A stretch of 64,000 nucleotides of DNA from Kitasatospora sp. NBC_01266 (GCF_036242395.1 NZ_CP108458.1:1302001-1366000), one strand, 5' to 3'. Shown: positions 32,913 to 41,887, counted from the first letter of the stretch. The notes: a model not told the origin generated them from the letters alone. Program-made: numbers and translations.

Positions 32913-34115
32913 TCACTCCGTGCTCGGCGCCTCCGAGGTTCCGCTCGGAGCTGCCTGGAAGCGGCGGGGCTTGTCGTTGGTCATGACGGCCTCGCCCCGG
33001 CTGACCATGGTGTCCAGGGCGTTGGCGATGGCTCCGGAGGACCGGCCCAAGGCCTGGGAGACCTTGGTGGGCGTCCAGTCCTGCTCCGGGTTGGCCCGCA
33101 GGTGCTCCAGAACCAGCTGGTGGAGTTGACCCGGCGCCAGGCGGGATCCCCCGGTGGTGGGGGTGACGGGGCGCTTGCGGGGGCGTGGGGCCATGTGGGT
33201 GCCGCAGGTCGTGCAGACGCAGATGTGCTCGCCGGGGGCTCCGTCGCTGTCCGGGGTTCGGCGCATCTCATCCTGGGCGGCGTCCGGTTGCCCGGTGCTG
33301 GTTGTCGGGGCGGCCGGTCCGCTTTCGCCCGCGTCGGACTCCGGCGTACCAGGCGAAGCGTGCTCCTCCTGCGGGCTGGCGTCCACAGTCAGCGGGTCAC
33401 CCGTCAACTCCGCGTCGTCAGCGCCCTCTCCGGCGTCCGACGCGGCCACGGTGTCGGCGTTGAACGGGGTCTCGGTGTCTGCGTGCGGCGGCGTTTGGGA
33501 CGTCTCGACGTCGCCATCGCCGGAGCCGTCCGGGCTCCCCTCGCCCTGCGGCAACTCCGCTTCCTCGTTCGCTGCTGTGGAGGAGACACCCCGTCCGTTC
33601 TCGCCGGTGCCATCCCGCAGCTCCCGTTCCGCGTGGCCGTCCCGGTCCTGGTCGTACTGCTCCGCTGGCGTGTCCGCATTCGGCTCCGAGCAGTCACCGC
33701 TCTCGGTGGCTGCTTCCGGCCCGTCCGGCGCGGTCGCGGTCGCCGGTTCACCCGCTGCCGTGCTCACGGCTGCGTCCTGCGAGGTGTTCTGCTCCTCGGC
33801 ATTGCTGCCGTGCGGTCGCTCCGGTGCGCTGCCGGTGTCCGCGCTCCCGTGCGTGAAGGTGGCGGGGTGCCAGAGGTCGGGGAGCTTGCGGGTGCGGTCG
33901 TTGCCGCCGGGGGTGCGGTGGGCCAGGCCGCGCTGTTCGAGGCTGACGAGGGCCTTGCGGGCGGCGGAGGGGCTGACCTCGGCGGCCACGGCCAGGGCGG
34001 CGGCGGTGACGGACTGCTGGCCGCAGAGTTCGGTGTAGACGGCGGCGGTCGCGCCGGTCAGCGCGGTGACCGGCTGCGTGGCGGTCGTGGTGTTGGTGGT
34101 CATGGTCTGGGACAT
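32913..34115 (-). CDS. protein with two HTH modules joined by an acidic linker
   Basis: A 400-residue protein. The N-terminal winged helix (residues ~18-75: QQSVTAAALAVAAEVSPSAA, RKALVSLEQRGLAHRT) resembles MarR/replication-relaxation-type wings. Residues ~85-290 are a very acidic, low-complexity linker (Asp/Glu/Thr/Pro). A Cys pair CVCTTCGTH is at about 305, followed by a second wing near the C-terminus (LHQLVLEHLRANPEQDWTPT, KVSQALGRSSGAIANALDTM). It should bind DNA through both ends. It is the last gene of the minus-strand ICE run and may regulate it. Confidence 0.62.
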   Translation of the reverse strand: MSQTMTTNTTTATQPVTALTGATAAVYTELCGQQSVTAAALAVAAEVSPSAARKALVSLEQRGLAHRTPGGNDRTRKLPDLWHPATFTHGSADTGSAPERPHGSNAEEQNTSQDAAVSTAAGEPATATAPDGPEAATESGDCSEPNADTPAEQYDQDRDGHAERELRDGTGENGRGVSSTAANEEAELPQGEGSPDGSGDGDVETSQTPPHADTETPFNADTVAASDAGEGADDAELTGDPLTVDASPQEEHASPGTPESDAGESGPAAPTTSTGQPDAAQDEMRRTPDSDGAPGEHICVCTTCGTHMAPRPRKRPVTPTTGGSRLAPGQLHQLVLEHLRANPEQDWTPTKVSQALGRSSGAIANALDTMVSRGEAVMTNDKPRRFQAAPSGTSEAPSTE

Positions 34116-34198
34116 GGAGGGCCTCCTCGGGCCTGTTGGCTGTGCGTGGTTGGGGTGTCCGGGGGCCGCCCGGTGAGGGCGGCCCCGGGGAGGGGCGG

Positions 34199-35041
34199 TC
34201 AGCGGCGGCCGCAGTCGGCGTGACCGCAGCCGCCGCAGAACCCGCCCGTCGAGCAGACGCACGGGCAGGTGCCGGTACGGCCGCGCTGACGGGGCACGAA
34301 CCGGACACGGCTCACCTGCGCCACAGGCGCCGCCGTTCGCGTGGCGGTGGGGCGCGCGGCCGTGAGGATCAGGTCGGCGAGTTCGGTGCGGGTGGCGGCC
34401 CTGGTGGCGTGGGCGAGGGCGGTGTCCAGTCCGGGAGCGAGGGCGCCGGTGGCGGGCAGGGCGAGGGTGAGCGCGAGGCGCAGGATCAGTTCGCGCTCGA
34501 GGAGGAGGCCGTAACCGTTGGGCAGGTCGCGGGCGGCCTCGTGGGCGGCGGTGGCCAGGGCGTGGGCGAGGGTGCGAGTGCGGGCGCTGCGCAGGTGGGT
34601 GGCGGCGTGGCGGGCGGCGGCGTGGAAGGTGGTGGTGAGCTGGGCGGTGGTGATGGTGGGCACGCTCGGCGGCGTGGGCGGGGACGGGATGGGGCCGGGG
34701 GTGGCGGGCAGGTGGGCGGTGGCGGCGAGGAGGGCGGTGCGGCGGATGGGGCGGGGCCAGGCGCGGTCGCGATTGGCGAGCGCTTCGGCGATGTTGGGGG
34801 TCAGGAGTCCGGGCGGGTCCAGGCGGGCGGCGTGGGCGAGGCGGTAGGTGGCCTCGCGGCGGACGAGGTCGGTGTGGCCGGGCTGGCGGATGCCGTGAGG
34901 CGCGGTCCGGTTGATCTCGGTGCGGGCTTCGGTGAGGCGGTCGTCGTTCGCCAGGGCGGCGGCGGTCGCGGCGGCGAGCAGGGTCGCGGCGGCGGTGCGC
35001 AGGGTGTTCAGGTCGGCGGGCGGGCGCTCGTGAGCGGGCAT
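34199..35041 (-). CDS. ICE hypothetical protein with C-terminal Cys cluster
   Basis: A 280-residue, very Ala/Thr/Arg-rich helical protein (LRTAAATLLAAATAAALAND, LTTTFHAAARHAATHL). It ends in a Cys-rich zinc-type tail (TGTCPCVCSTGGFCGGCGH). No family is recognised. It belongs to the co-directional set from 38.7 to 32.9 kb of small, element-type proteins; each gene is separated by 50-150 bp. Confidence 0.5.
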   Translation of the reverse strand: MPAHERPPADLNTLRTAAATLLAAATAAALANDDRLTEARTEINRTAPHGIRQPGHTDLVRREATYRLAHAARLDPPGLLTPNIAEALANRDRAWPRPIRRTALLAATAHLPATPGPIPSPPTPPSVPTITTAQLTTTFHAAARHAATHLRSARTRTLAHALATAAHEAARDLPNGYGLLLERELILRLALTLALPATGALAPGLDTALAHATRAATRTELADLILTAARPTATRTAAPVAQVSRVRFVPRQRGRTGTCPCVCSTGGFCGGCGHADCGRR

Positions 35042-35187
35042 GGGGGGCGTCCCTCCGTTGGGGCGTGAGATACGTGTCGGGTGGCCGGGGCGTGGTTCGC
35101 CCCGGCCGGCGCCGTACGGCGGACATTGCAGATCAGCCGGACGGGTTGTTAGGCAGTGCTTCGGTGATGTGGCCGCTGAGCGGTTGT

Positions 35188-35475
35188 TCAGGCGGCGCCG
35201 GGGATGTCGTCGTAGGGGTCGTGGTGGAGCTCGACCCAGGCCTCGGCCGGGAGGTGGCCGATCTGGCCGCCGTCGCCGATCCAGACCGCGCCGCGCGGCT
35301 CGGTGTGGGGGTTCGGGTCCGTGCTGGTGGCGGGGATGGTGGGCGTGGCGGTGACGGCGCCGACGTAGTGCTCGAAGGGCCACTCCGGGGACAGGGCCAG
35401 GCGGACGGGGGTGCGGGGGTCGATGCCGGTGAGGCTGCCGAGGAGGTCGCCGACGGTGAGGTGACGCTGGGACAC
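35188..35475 (-). CDS. small ICE hypothetical protein
   Basis: A 95-residue protein starting MSQRHLTVGDLLGSLTGIDP. The pattern (DPRTPVRLALSPEWPFEHYV, then AVWIGDGGQIGHLPAEAW) resembles a class of short actinomycete element-borne proteins of unknown function. It looks like a single compact beta-rich domain and is part of the minus-strand run. Confidence 0.5.
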   Translation of the reverse strand: MSQRHLTVGDLLGSLTGIDPRTPVRLALSPEWPFEHYVGAVTATPTIPATSTDPNPHTEPRGAVWIGDGGQIGHLPAEAWVELHHDPYDDIPGAA

Positions 35476-35523
35476 GGTCGGGTGTCCTTTCTGCCGCTGC
35501 GCGCGGCGGGAGGTGTTGTGACG

Positions 35524-35916
35524 TCAGTTGCGGTTCGGACCGGTGATGTTGAGCTGCTTGTAGGAGCGGATCAGCAGGCGCAGGTGGTGGGTCTGGGTGC
35601 GGCTGACGGCGGTGAGGATGTCGAGGATGGCCCCGGCGGCGGCGAGAGTGGGCTGGTCGATGCTCGCGGTGAGCGGGGCGCCGGTGGCGAGGACGTCGAG
35701 GTCGAGCTGGACGGCGGAGATCCTGGCCCGGGTCTCCTTGAGGGTCTGGTCGAGGTCGTCCGCGGTGAGGCAGATCAGCGCGATCAGCTCGGACAGGGCC
35801 TCGCCCCGGTCGGTGCCGGGGTGGGGCGGGGCGGCGAGGTGGGCGCTCACGAGGGCGGCGGCCATCTCCTGGTCGGGCGTGGGCAGCGGGGCGGGCGTGG
35901 GGGTCGGGCTGGTCAT
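35524..35916 (-). CDS. small helical ICE hypothetical protein
   Basis: A 130-residue protein starting MTSPTPTPAPLPTPDQEMAA. After a Pro/Thr-rich start it is all helical, with long amphipathic segments (ALSELIALICLTADDLDQTL, ILDILTAVSRTQTHHLRLLI), and probably oligomeric. No family is recognised. Upstream readings to 35973 were rejected because this ATG has GGAGACACGAAC just before it. Confidence 0.48.
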   Translation of the reverse strand: MTSPTPTPAPLPTPDQEMAAALVSAHLAAPPHPGTDRGEALSELIALICLTADDLDQTLKETRARISAVQLDLDVLATGAPLTASIDQPTLAAAGAILDILTAVSRTQTHHLRLLIRSYKQLNITGPNRN

Positions 35917-35984
35917 GTTCGTGTCTCCGTTCGGGGTTTGGGGGTGTGTGCCTGCGGTCGGGCGGTTGGGCATGCTGAGTTGGT

Positions 35985-36452
35985 TCAGGGGGCGGCCGGG
36001 CAGGGGGTGCGGTGGCCGGGGTCGTCGGCGAAGGCGTCGGCCAGGTGCGCGGGCAGCGGGCTGTCGGCCGGGATGTCGACCGGCCGGTGGGCGTCGGCGA
36101 GGTCGACCACGGTGCGGACCTCGCGGACGGGGACCTCACCACCGCAGGCCGGGCAGGGGCGCAGGAGGTGCAGGGTGTCGTCGTGGAAGCGGGGGTCGAG
36201 GATGCTGAATCGGTAGACGGCGCCCGGGTCGGCGGGGTCGGCGGCGCTCAGGATGAGCGCGGTGTTGAGTTCGGTGGTGCGCTGGTCGTCGGTCTCGGTG
36301 GTGATGGCGGTCGGGGCCAGGGCGAGGAGGGTGGCGATCCGCAGGCGGGCGCGGGCGCGCGCGGTGGCGTGCTTGCGATGTTCGGGGGCGGTGGTCCGGG
36401 CGGTGTGCAGGTGGGCGGCGGCCTCGCGGGCGCGGGCGGCGATGGTGGTCAC
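35985..36452 (-). CDS. ICE protein with zinc-type Cys motif
   Basis: A 155-residue protein. A basic helical N-terminus (AARAREAAAHLHTARTTA, KHATARARARLRI) precedes a domain with CPACGGEVPVREVRTVVDLA (C-x-x-C). The sequence end is His/Pro-rich. It may bind nucleic acid via the zinc-type motif; only one C-x-x-C is visible, with a later single Cys. Family unknown. Confidence 0.48.
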   Translation of the reverse strand: MTTIAARAREAAAHLHTARTTAPEHRKHATARARARLRIATLLALAPTAITTETDDQRTTELNTALILSAADPADPGAVYRFSILDPRFHDDTLHLLRPCPACGGEVPVREVRTVVDLADAHRPVDIPADSPLPAHLADAFADDPGHRTPCPAAP

Positions 36453-36525
36453 AGGCGCTATCGCTTTCGGGGTGGGGCGGCCGGGCCGGTCATGGCCCGG
36501 CCGCTGTGTGGGTGTTGGGGTGGGG

Positions 36526-36999
36526 TCAGTGGCGCAGGGTGGTGGGGAGCGGGGAGTGCGGGTTGGTGGTCCAGGGCAGGAGGTGGCTCGCCCAGGTGTC
36601 CTGGGTGCACTTCCTCCAGTCGGTGCGGATGATCTGCAGGCCGTCGGGGCGCAGGAGGTAGATCCACTCGTGCCACAGCGGGTCGACGCTGGCGTGAGTC
36701 AGGAGGGTGGGGCCTTCGTCGTCGCGGCCGTGGCAGAAGCACCGGTTGTGCATGGCGTCAGCGGCACCGGCGGGGCCGTGGTAGGTGGGCTCGATGGTGA
36801 AGTCGGTGCCCAAGGAAAGCCATCCGGCTGGGTGGTCGTCCAGGTAGAACCGGGCGGCGGCCTCGATGTCGCCGGCGAAGTGCTCCTGGATGGCGGTCAG
36901 CAGGATCGGGACGCGGTCAATGGGGCAGCCTTCCTCGTGGACGTAGCGTCCGGCGAAGCCGTCGGGGGTGAGGCGGGCGATGATCGAGCGGGTGCTCAC
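36526..36999 (-). CDS. ICE hypothetical protein
   Basis: A 157-residue protein starting MSTRSIIARLTPDGFAGRYV. Tyr/Trp-rich, with CPIDRVPILLTAIQEHFAGD, EPTYHGPAGAADAMHNRCFC and LWHEWIYLLRPDGLQIIRTD. I recognise it as a common actinomycete mobile-element protein without known function. The overall pattern suggests a compact alpha/beta fold. Confidence 0.55.
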   Translation of the reverse strand: MSTRSIIARLTPDGFAGRYVHEEGCPIDRVPILLTAIQEHFAGDIEAAARFYLDDHPAGWLSLGTDFTIEPTYHGPAGAADAMHNRCFCHGRDDEGPTLLTHASVDPLWHEWIYLLRPDGLQIIRTDWRKCTQDTWASHLLPWTTNPHSPLPTTLRH

Positions 37000-37095
37000 G
37001 GTGGCCTCCGGGCGTGTCTTGGTGGTTGTGGTGTGGGAGGCTGCGTGGTGGTGCCGCCCCCGATTGCAGCGGGGACGGCACCACCTCAGTCACCG

Positions 37096-37902
37096 TCAGG
37101 TGCGGGTGATCGTGTCCCGGCAGGGGCGCGGGATGTGGTGGTCCTCGCGGATCAGCGGGGCCGACTCGGCCAGGGCTCGGCAGAAGGCGGCGATCAGGCC
37201 GGTCGGGGTGCCGGTGGAGAACACGGCGTCCCACATCGGGCGACGGTAGGGGGCGGGCGCGGCCCAGACGGTCCAGCGGGCATCGCCGTGCAGGATCTCG
37301 TGCTCGGCGTCACCGCGCGTGTGCGCCCGCACCTCCACCCCGGCGCGACCGTCCGGGGCCGTCCACCGCTCCACGGTGCGGCCCGGCCCGGTGCTCGGGT
37401 CACGGTCCCACCCAGCGTCCCGAAGGACCGTCAGCACTTTCTCCACCCCGTCGCGGTGTCCCTCGTCCGGCTCGGCGAACGTCGGGTCATCCGGGCGATA
37501 CCCCTCGGCCCAGTTGGCGGTGAAGGCGGCGATGAACTCGTAGGGCATGTCCTCGGAGAACGCCGCCATCCAGGTCCGCTGGCCGTGGTGGTGCGGGCGC
37601 ACCCACGCCTTCCACAGGCCGACCGGCTCCGGGTTGTGCTCCGGCAGGAAGCCCAGGTAGGCACGCCCGCACGGGCTGCTGATGTGGCAGTTGGCGAGCT
37701 CGTCGCTCCAGGCGTTCCAACCGGCCTCGCCGGTCAGGGGCTCCATCGCCGCATCCGTGTCGAACCCGCTCCCGGCCAGGTAGCGGGGGCTGACGCGCAC
37801 CTCCCGGTCCGCACGCTCGGGCGCGGGGTCGGTGTACGGGTCGGCGGCGGGCTTGTCAGGGGGCGGCGTGGTGGTGGCGTCGGCGGTGAGGGTATCGGTC
37901 AT
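37096..37902 (-). CDS. DUF317-domain protein
   Basis: A 268-residue protein starting at ATG 37902. Its core shows two related segments: VRVSPRYLAGSGF near the start with MPYEFIAAFTANWAEGY, and RDAGWDRDPSTGPGRTVERW with TPTGLIAAFCRALAESAPL. This is the DUF317 pattern, a domain largely restricted to Streptomyces plasmids, ICEs and phage-like elements. Function is unknown. It supports the mobile-element nature of this run. Confidence 0.7.
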   Translation of the reverse strand: MTDTLTADATTTPPPDKPAADPYTDPAPERADREVRVSPRYLAGSGFDTDAAMEPLTGEAGWNAWSDELANCHISSPCGRAYLGFLPEHNPEPVGLWKAWVRPHHHGQRTWMAAFSEDMPYEFIAAFTANWAEGYRPDDPTFAEPDEGHRDGVEKVLTVLRDAGWDRDPSTGPGRTVERWTAPDGRAGVEVRAHTRGDAEHEILHGDARWTVWAAPAPYRRPMWDAVFSTGTPTGLIAAFCRALAESAPLIREDHHIPRPCRDTITRT

Positions 37903-38028
37903 GGTGAATCTCCTCTTGTGGCATTGGTGTTGGCGTTGCGGATCGAGGCGCCGGTGTGGCACGGCTCGGGGTGCGGGGCCACGGGAACGGGGTCCGGGCT
38001 GGCCGGGCCCCATCCCGAGACGTGCGGG

Positions 38029-38688
38029 TCAGGTGTCGGTGCGGGCGGTCAGGTCGGTCAGCTGGCGGGACAGGTCAGCACCGTGGCTGGACCACGTGTC
38101 CAGCAGGGTGATGGCACGGTCGACCTGGTCCTCGGTCAGGACGAGCGGACCCTGGGCGCGAAGCTGAGCCTTCAGGCCGGCGACTACGTTGTGGGCCCGC
38201 TCCGCGTCGCCGTCGTGGTCGAAGGCGTACGGGTCACTTGCCGCGTGGAGCGCCCGGCTCAACTCCGTGCGCAGCGTGGTGTCGGGGCAGTCGGCGTTCC
38301 GGGGCCGGATAGCGTCGGCATCGATGCGGAACGTCCGCGCGGGCGGCTTTGCGGCTGGCGTTCCGACAGCGGAGGCCGGCGCAGGGGCGGGGGCCGGCTC
38401 GGACGCGGGCTCGGACAGCAGCTTCACCCTGCGGTTCGAACCCAGGACGCTGACCACCCGGACCAGACCGTTGAGGTGTTCGACGAAGCAGGTGATCCGC
38501 GACCAGTTCCGCCCGCCGGTCGTCCCGTTCTCCACCCGCGACACCCGCCCACGCAGGACCACCTCGTCACCGAGCTCCCCCAGCCCGACCGCCTCCGTCT
38601 CCGGGGTGACCACGGTGGTGAACTCGACCTGCCGGCCCGCGTGCTCGGGCCGCATCTGCACCGCATTCAGAACCTCTTCCGACTGCAT
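38029..38688 (-). CDS. first gene of the ICE minus-strand run, single-strand-binding-like
   Basis: A 219-residue protein, ATG 38688 with AAAGGGA upstream. Residues ~10-90 are beta-rich (RQVEFTTVVTPETEAVGLGE, EVVLRGRVSRVENGTTGG, ITCFVEHLNGLVRVVSVLGS), an arrangement that recalls OB-fold or regulator domains. An Ala/Pro linker and a helical C-terminus (DQVDRAITLLDTWSSHG) follow. The function is not known. A good promoter lies 110 bp upstream. Confidence 0.5.
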   Translation of the reverse strand: MQSEEVLNAVQMRPEHAGRQVEFTTVVTPETEAVGLGELGDEVVLRGRVSRVENGTTGGRNWSRITCFVEHLNGLVRVVSVLGSNRRVKLLSEPASEPAPAPAPASAVGTPAAKPPARTFRIDADAIRPRNADCPDTTLRTELSRALHAASDPYAFDHDGDAERAHNVVAGLKAQLRAQGPLVLTEDQVDRAITLLDTWSSHGADLSRQLTDLTARTDT

Positions 38689-38796
38689 TTCAATTCCCTT
38701 TCCACTTTCACAATCGGGCACATTTCGCCCGTCGCCGGATTTCATTGGTGGACTTCGACGGGATTCCCGCCACCCGGCTTTCCCGGGCACATTTAA

Positions 38797-38825
38797 AAGA
38801 TAGCTCGATCCCGGGACGATGTGAA
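38797..38825 (-). promoter_or_regulatory. candidate vegetative promoter for the 38.7-32.9 kb run
   Basis: On the minus strand TTCACA (-35) and TATCTT (-10) are separated by exactly 17 bp, and the spacer contains the palindrome TCCCGGGA. It is in an unusually AT-rich stretch, 109 bp upstream of the first ATG (38688). This fits a HrdB/SigA-type promoter for the ICE gene run. Confidence 0.5.
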
Positions 38826-39029
38826 GTCGCATACGGGGCTCAGAAATGCTGGAATTCCGGGGTTTTCACGACGCCTTGCGTCGTTGATTTCCGGGCACTC
38901 GACACATTCGGTCGTTGAATTGTGATTGCACGACCGAATCACAGGACACGCCCCGCCGTGACGGCCCGAACGCCACCCGATCGGGTGAAACCTGGGGGCC
39001 CGGAGCGCCGGCACTTCACCCCGGCCCAC

Positions 39030-39166
39030 GGACAGCGGCTACGGACAGCGGCCACGGACAGCGGCCACCGACAGCGGCCACCGACAGCGGCCACCGACAG
39101 CGGCCACCGACAGCGGCCACCGACAGCGGCCACGGACAGCGGCCACGGACAGCGGCCACGGACAGG
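39030..39166. repeat. ten tandem copies of a 13-bp direct repeat
   Basis: The unit SGACAGCGGCCAC (S is G or C) is repeated ten times head-to-tail without spacer from 39030 to 39159, plus a partial eleventh. The outer copies begin GG and the middle five begin CG, so the array is nearly symmetric. The period of 13 is not in phase with the helix. Iteron-like binding site, transfer site or slipped-strand array are all possible. Confidence 0.85.
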
Positions 39167-39430
39167 CGCTGGCCTCCGCTTCGCTACGGCGACGCGCCCT
39201 CTCGCGGCTCGCTAGCGGGCGGCTGCCCTGACCTCTGTGATCTGCGACGACCGATACAACCGGCAAGAAGACGGGAAACGAAGCCGGCGCCGACGCCAGG
39301 GGGCGGAGGCCGGTTGCAGCGATCTGAGGCGGCCGCGCGTGGGAGACCGGGAAGGGACCTACCCCGGTAAGCAGTCTGGCTGCCCATCCCGCCTCCGTCC
39401 GGGCCCTGGCCTGCACATATGACATGGCCC

Positions 39431-39484
39431 GGGGTGTCCGATGACTAGCGGGACACCCCATCGGACAGGCTGAAGGACGTCCTT
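39431..39484. promoter_or_regulatory. overlapping inverted repeats (mutually exclusive hairpins)
   Basis: GGGGTGTCC (39431-39439) pairs with GGACACCCC (39451-39459). TGTCCGATG (39435-39443) pairs with CATCGGACA (39459-39467), sharing bases with the first stem, so only one can form. The perfect 12-bp palindrome AAGGACGTCCTT follows at 39473-39484. Such a cluster suits a protein-binding origin or transfer/recombination site, or an RNA switch if transcribed. Confidence 0.6.
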
Positions 39485-39594
39485 ATCAGGGCACCCCATT
39501 GGCCAGCGCTCAGCGACGACTCTCCGCAGAACGACACCGAGCGGCTCGAGAAGAGCCACACCGGCCGGCGCATGGTCAAGAACGACCGTCTCAA

Positions 39595-39790
39595 CGTGTC
39601 GGCTACCTCTGGGCGTTCTCTGCCCTCACCGCCTCACCCGGCGCCCACTACCGCGCCCGCCGCAAACACGGAGACTGGCACGCCGCCGCCCAGCGCCACC
39701 TCTTCAACCGCCTGCTCGGACAGCTCCACCACACTGCCTCCGGCACCACGAACGGTTCGACGAGCGCCCCGCCTTCCCCACAGCCACCTC
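39595..39790 (+). pseudogene. IS110-family transposase C-terminal remnant, frameshifted
   Basis: The frame reads VGYLWAFSALTASPGA, then RARRKHGDWHAAAQRHLFNR and LLGQLHH. Shifting frame there gives HERFDERPAFPTAT. Together these form the usual end of another IS110-type transposase (F-A-x-L-x-x-S-P-G-A ... L-x-N-R-L-x-G-x-L-H ... Y/F-D-E). It is distinct from the one at 9651. No N-terminal domain is present. Confidence 0.62.
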
Positions 39791-39865
39791 GCAGGCAGAG
39801 ACAGTTGCCGCGTGCCCTGGCGGAGCACCTTGCCTCAGCCAGCCGTAGCGGTCGATCATTCGTGG

Positions 39866-40174
39866 ATGAGACCAGAAGTGCAGGCGTTCGTAGCCGACGG
39901 CCCTCTCCCCGATTGGGACGCCGACGGAGAGGAGATCGACCGGCGTTACGGCCAGCTCGAGGCCATCGCCAAACCCGTCACCGGCGAAGAGGCCCAAGCG
40001 CTGGTCGCCTGCTTCGGCCCGGACGACTGCTACGGCGTCGCCTGGGCCCTGCTGCACCTCATCGAGACGGGCCCGAATCCGATCCTGACCGCCGAGCCCG
40101 CTCCCGACGCCAACGAGTGGCATCACAGCCTCTGGGCCCGCATCGTCAACAGCGGACTCGCCCCGTCAACGTGA
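39866..40174 (+). CDS. small conserved hypothetical protein
   Basis: A 102-residue protein starting MRPEVQAFVADGPLPDWDAD. It is acidic, with DDCYGVAWALLHLIETGPNP and a C-terminal EWHHSLWARIVNSG. The pattern is typical of a widespread small actinomycete protein of unknown function, sometimes next to immunity genes. It begins just after the IS110 scar and may use a promoter supplied by it. Confidence 0.58.
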   Translation: MRPEVQAFVADGPLPDWDADGEEIDRRYGQLEAIAKPVTGEEAQALVACFGPDDCYGVAWALLHLIETGPNPILTAEPAPDANEWHHSLWARIVNSGLAPST

Positions 40175-40218
40175 CGCGCTAACCCCGTGCGATGTCTGCA
40201 GCCGAGACGGGGGCTGGA

Positions 40219-41887
40219 TCATGGCCTGGCTCCGCGAGTCACCGGCGTCATGACGGGCCGCCGAACGGGCGGAGCCGGACGGGTGCCGTACTTCGGCGTG
40301 GAGGTGGGATGGAGGAGTTCCTGCAGCGCTCGGCTCGTGGGCGGGCAGGGCTTCTCTCCGAGTTCGCCAAGACTTGAGGTGAGGCGCTCCGTGGTCAGGC
40401 GGACCGCGTCAAGGCGGCCGTGCGCGGCCTGGAGCTGCGCGAGGCGGATGTACAGCTGCTCGTTGTAGCGGTCGATGCCGATGGCCTGGTCCAGGTAGGT
40501 CATCGCACGCTCCGGGTCTTCGGGTGCAGCCGCGGAGGCGAGGGCCCCGAGGGCGTCCAGGGCTCGCCGGCGGAGGTCCTCACGGGCGGGCTCGGCCCAG
40601 TCGTAGGACGCACCCGCGCACAGTTCACCGGTATAGAGGTCGGCGACGCGACGGTGGGCTGCCAGGCGGTCGACCGCGTCGGTGGCGGATGCAGTTGCTC
40701 GGACGGCGTCGTCGAAGTCGGCGAGGTCGGTGCCGATGAGTTCGTAGTTGATGTGCGACAGATCGCCGGTCGTGAGGATGCCGTTGACCGATGTAGTCGC
40801 GGCCAGCGCCTGGCGCAGGGCGGTGCGGACGCTGGTCTTCGCAGTGTTGAAGGCCTGGGTCGCCGCCTGCGGCGTGCGCTCCGGCCAGATGGCTTCGAGG
40901 ATCGCTTCCTTGGTCACCGGATGTGGGTGGACCGCGAGGTAGGCCAGCAGCTCGCCCGCGTACCCGACCAGGCCGCGCGTGACCGTTTTCCCGTGGACGG
41001 TGACGGTGAGCGGGCCAAGCAAGCGGATCCGGACGGGCCGAGTTCTTTCTCCGCCAGGCACACTCCCCCGGTTCCCACCGGCTTTTTCCATCGGTGACGA
41101 GTTCTCATTCTGGAGCGTTTCAGCTCCCGGGTCTTGCAAACGCTCTGCCTGTCGCTCTGAATTCGCGACGTCGATGGTTTCTGTGTTCTCCGGCGCGACC
41201 GCCGAGGCCGAAGGTCCACTCTCACGGATGTCTGGCGCATTCTCGGCGGGTTCCTGCTGCTCCGCGCCGGTGCCGGCAGGGGATTCTGACTGTGCGGGCT
41301 CCGGAACTAGCTGGAGAAGGATGTCCGCGGCGTCGGCTTTCAGGTGAAAGAGCCGGATCGGCGTTGTGGTGGCGCCGTGCGGCGGTGCGAGCGTGGCGTG
41401 CCCGTCGGCCTGCACGTGGAGCTTCATTGCCTCGTGCATGGGGGCGTCGGCGAGTTGGACCGCGGCCAGCCCGTGTGGTCGGCCGTTACTGAGCACGGCA
41501 CGCAGGCGCAGAGCGTCCTGCTCCTCGACGTGGCCGAGCAGCACCACGATCAGCCGCTGCAAGCCAACGACCTCGGAGGTGCCCGCTTCCTCGCGTCCCC
41601 GGCGGCGTGTCAGGAGCCGTTCATCAACGGCGTCCAGGGCCTGCCGGGCGTCGCGAACGTGTGAGCAGCCGGGCCACGGCTTGCGTGTTCCGAGGGTCGG
41701 AGCAAGGTGGTAGGCGAGCGTGTCGGGGATGATCAGTTCGAGTTCCGCGGGATGGGTGACCGCAGCAGCCAGTAGAGCTCGGGCCGCGTCGTCGGCACCG
41801 GGGCCGCTGAGTGCGAGCAGGCCGGCTGGGTGGCGTGTCAGTAGTTCGAGCAGTCCGAGCTGTAGGGGCCCCCCTCTCTGTCAGCCT
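40219..41887 (-). pseudogene. C-terminal half of LysM-BTAD regulator (split by IS3 element)
   Basis: The open frame runs from the IS boundary to 40219, about 555 codons. Its first part (HPAGLLALSGPGADDAARAL, HPAELELIIPDTLAYHL) is the middle domain of Streptomyces BTAD proteins encoded in Tad loci. The BTAD part follows: an OmpR-like winged helix (VRIRLLGPLTVTVHGKTV, LLAYLAVHPHPVTKEAILEA) and TPR-like BTAD helices (LDALGALASAAAPEDPERAM). The missing N-terminus is at 43377-44562. After precise excision of the IS and one target copy the two halves are out of register by one base, with a GGGGCCCCCC run at 41865-41874 as the likely indel site. Confidence 0.8.

Larger units (their letters stand above)
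38826..39594. other. noncoding repeat region of the ICE
   Basis: About 770 bp without a convincing gene. It holds the 13-bp tandem repeats (39030-39166), a GC-rich block with several short palindromic runs (39170-39230), and the inverted-repeat cluster at 39431-39484. The frames across it give only peptide repeats created by the tandem DNA. It separates the minus-strand ICE run from the 39.9-52 kb region and is the best candidate in the window for an origin, transfer origin or partition site. Confidence 0.5.

Noticed and set aside
36253-38796. An 847-codon plus-strand open frame
   Set aside because: It is a Gly/Val/Arg-rich shadow spanning several well-formed minus-strand ICE genes.
39030-39166. 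Tandem repeats as a possible CRISPR array
   Set aside because: Units are 13 bp with no spacers and no cas genes are near.
39030-39215. Open frames with a TAATDSGH-type peptide repeat
   Set aside because: The peptide repeat is only a by-product of a 13-bp DNA repeat read in three frames (39 bp = 13 codons).
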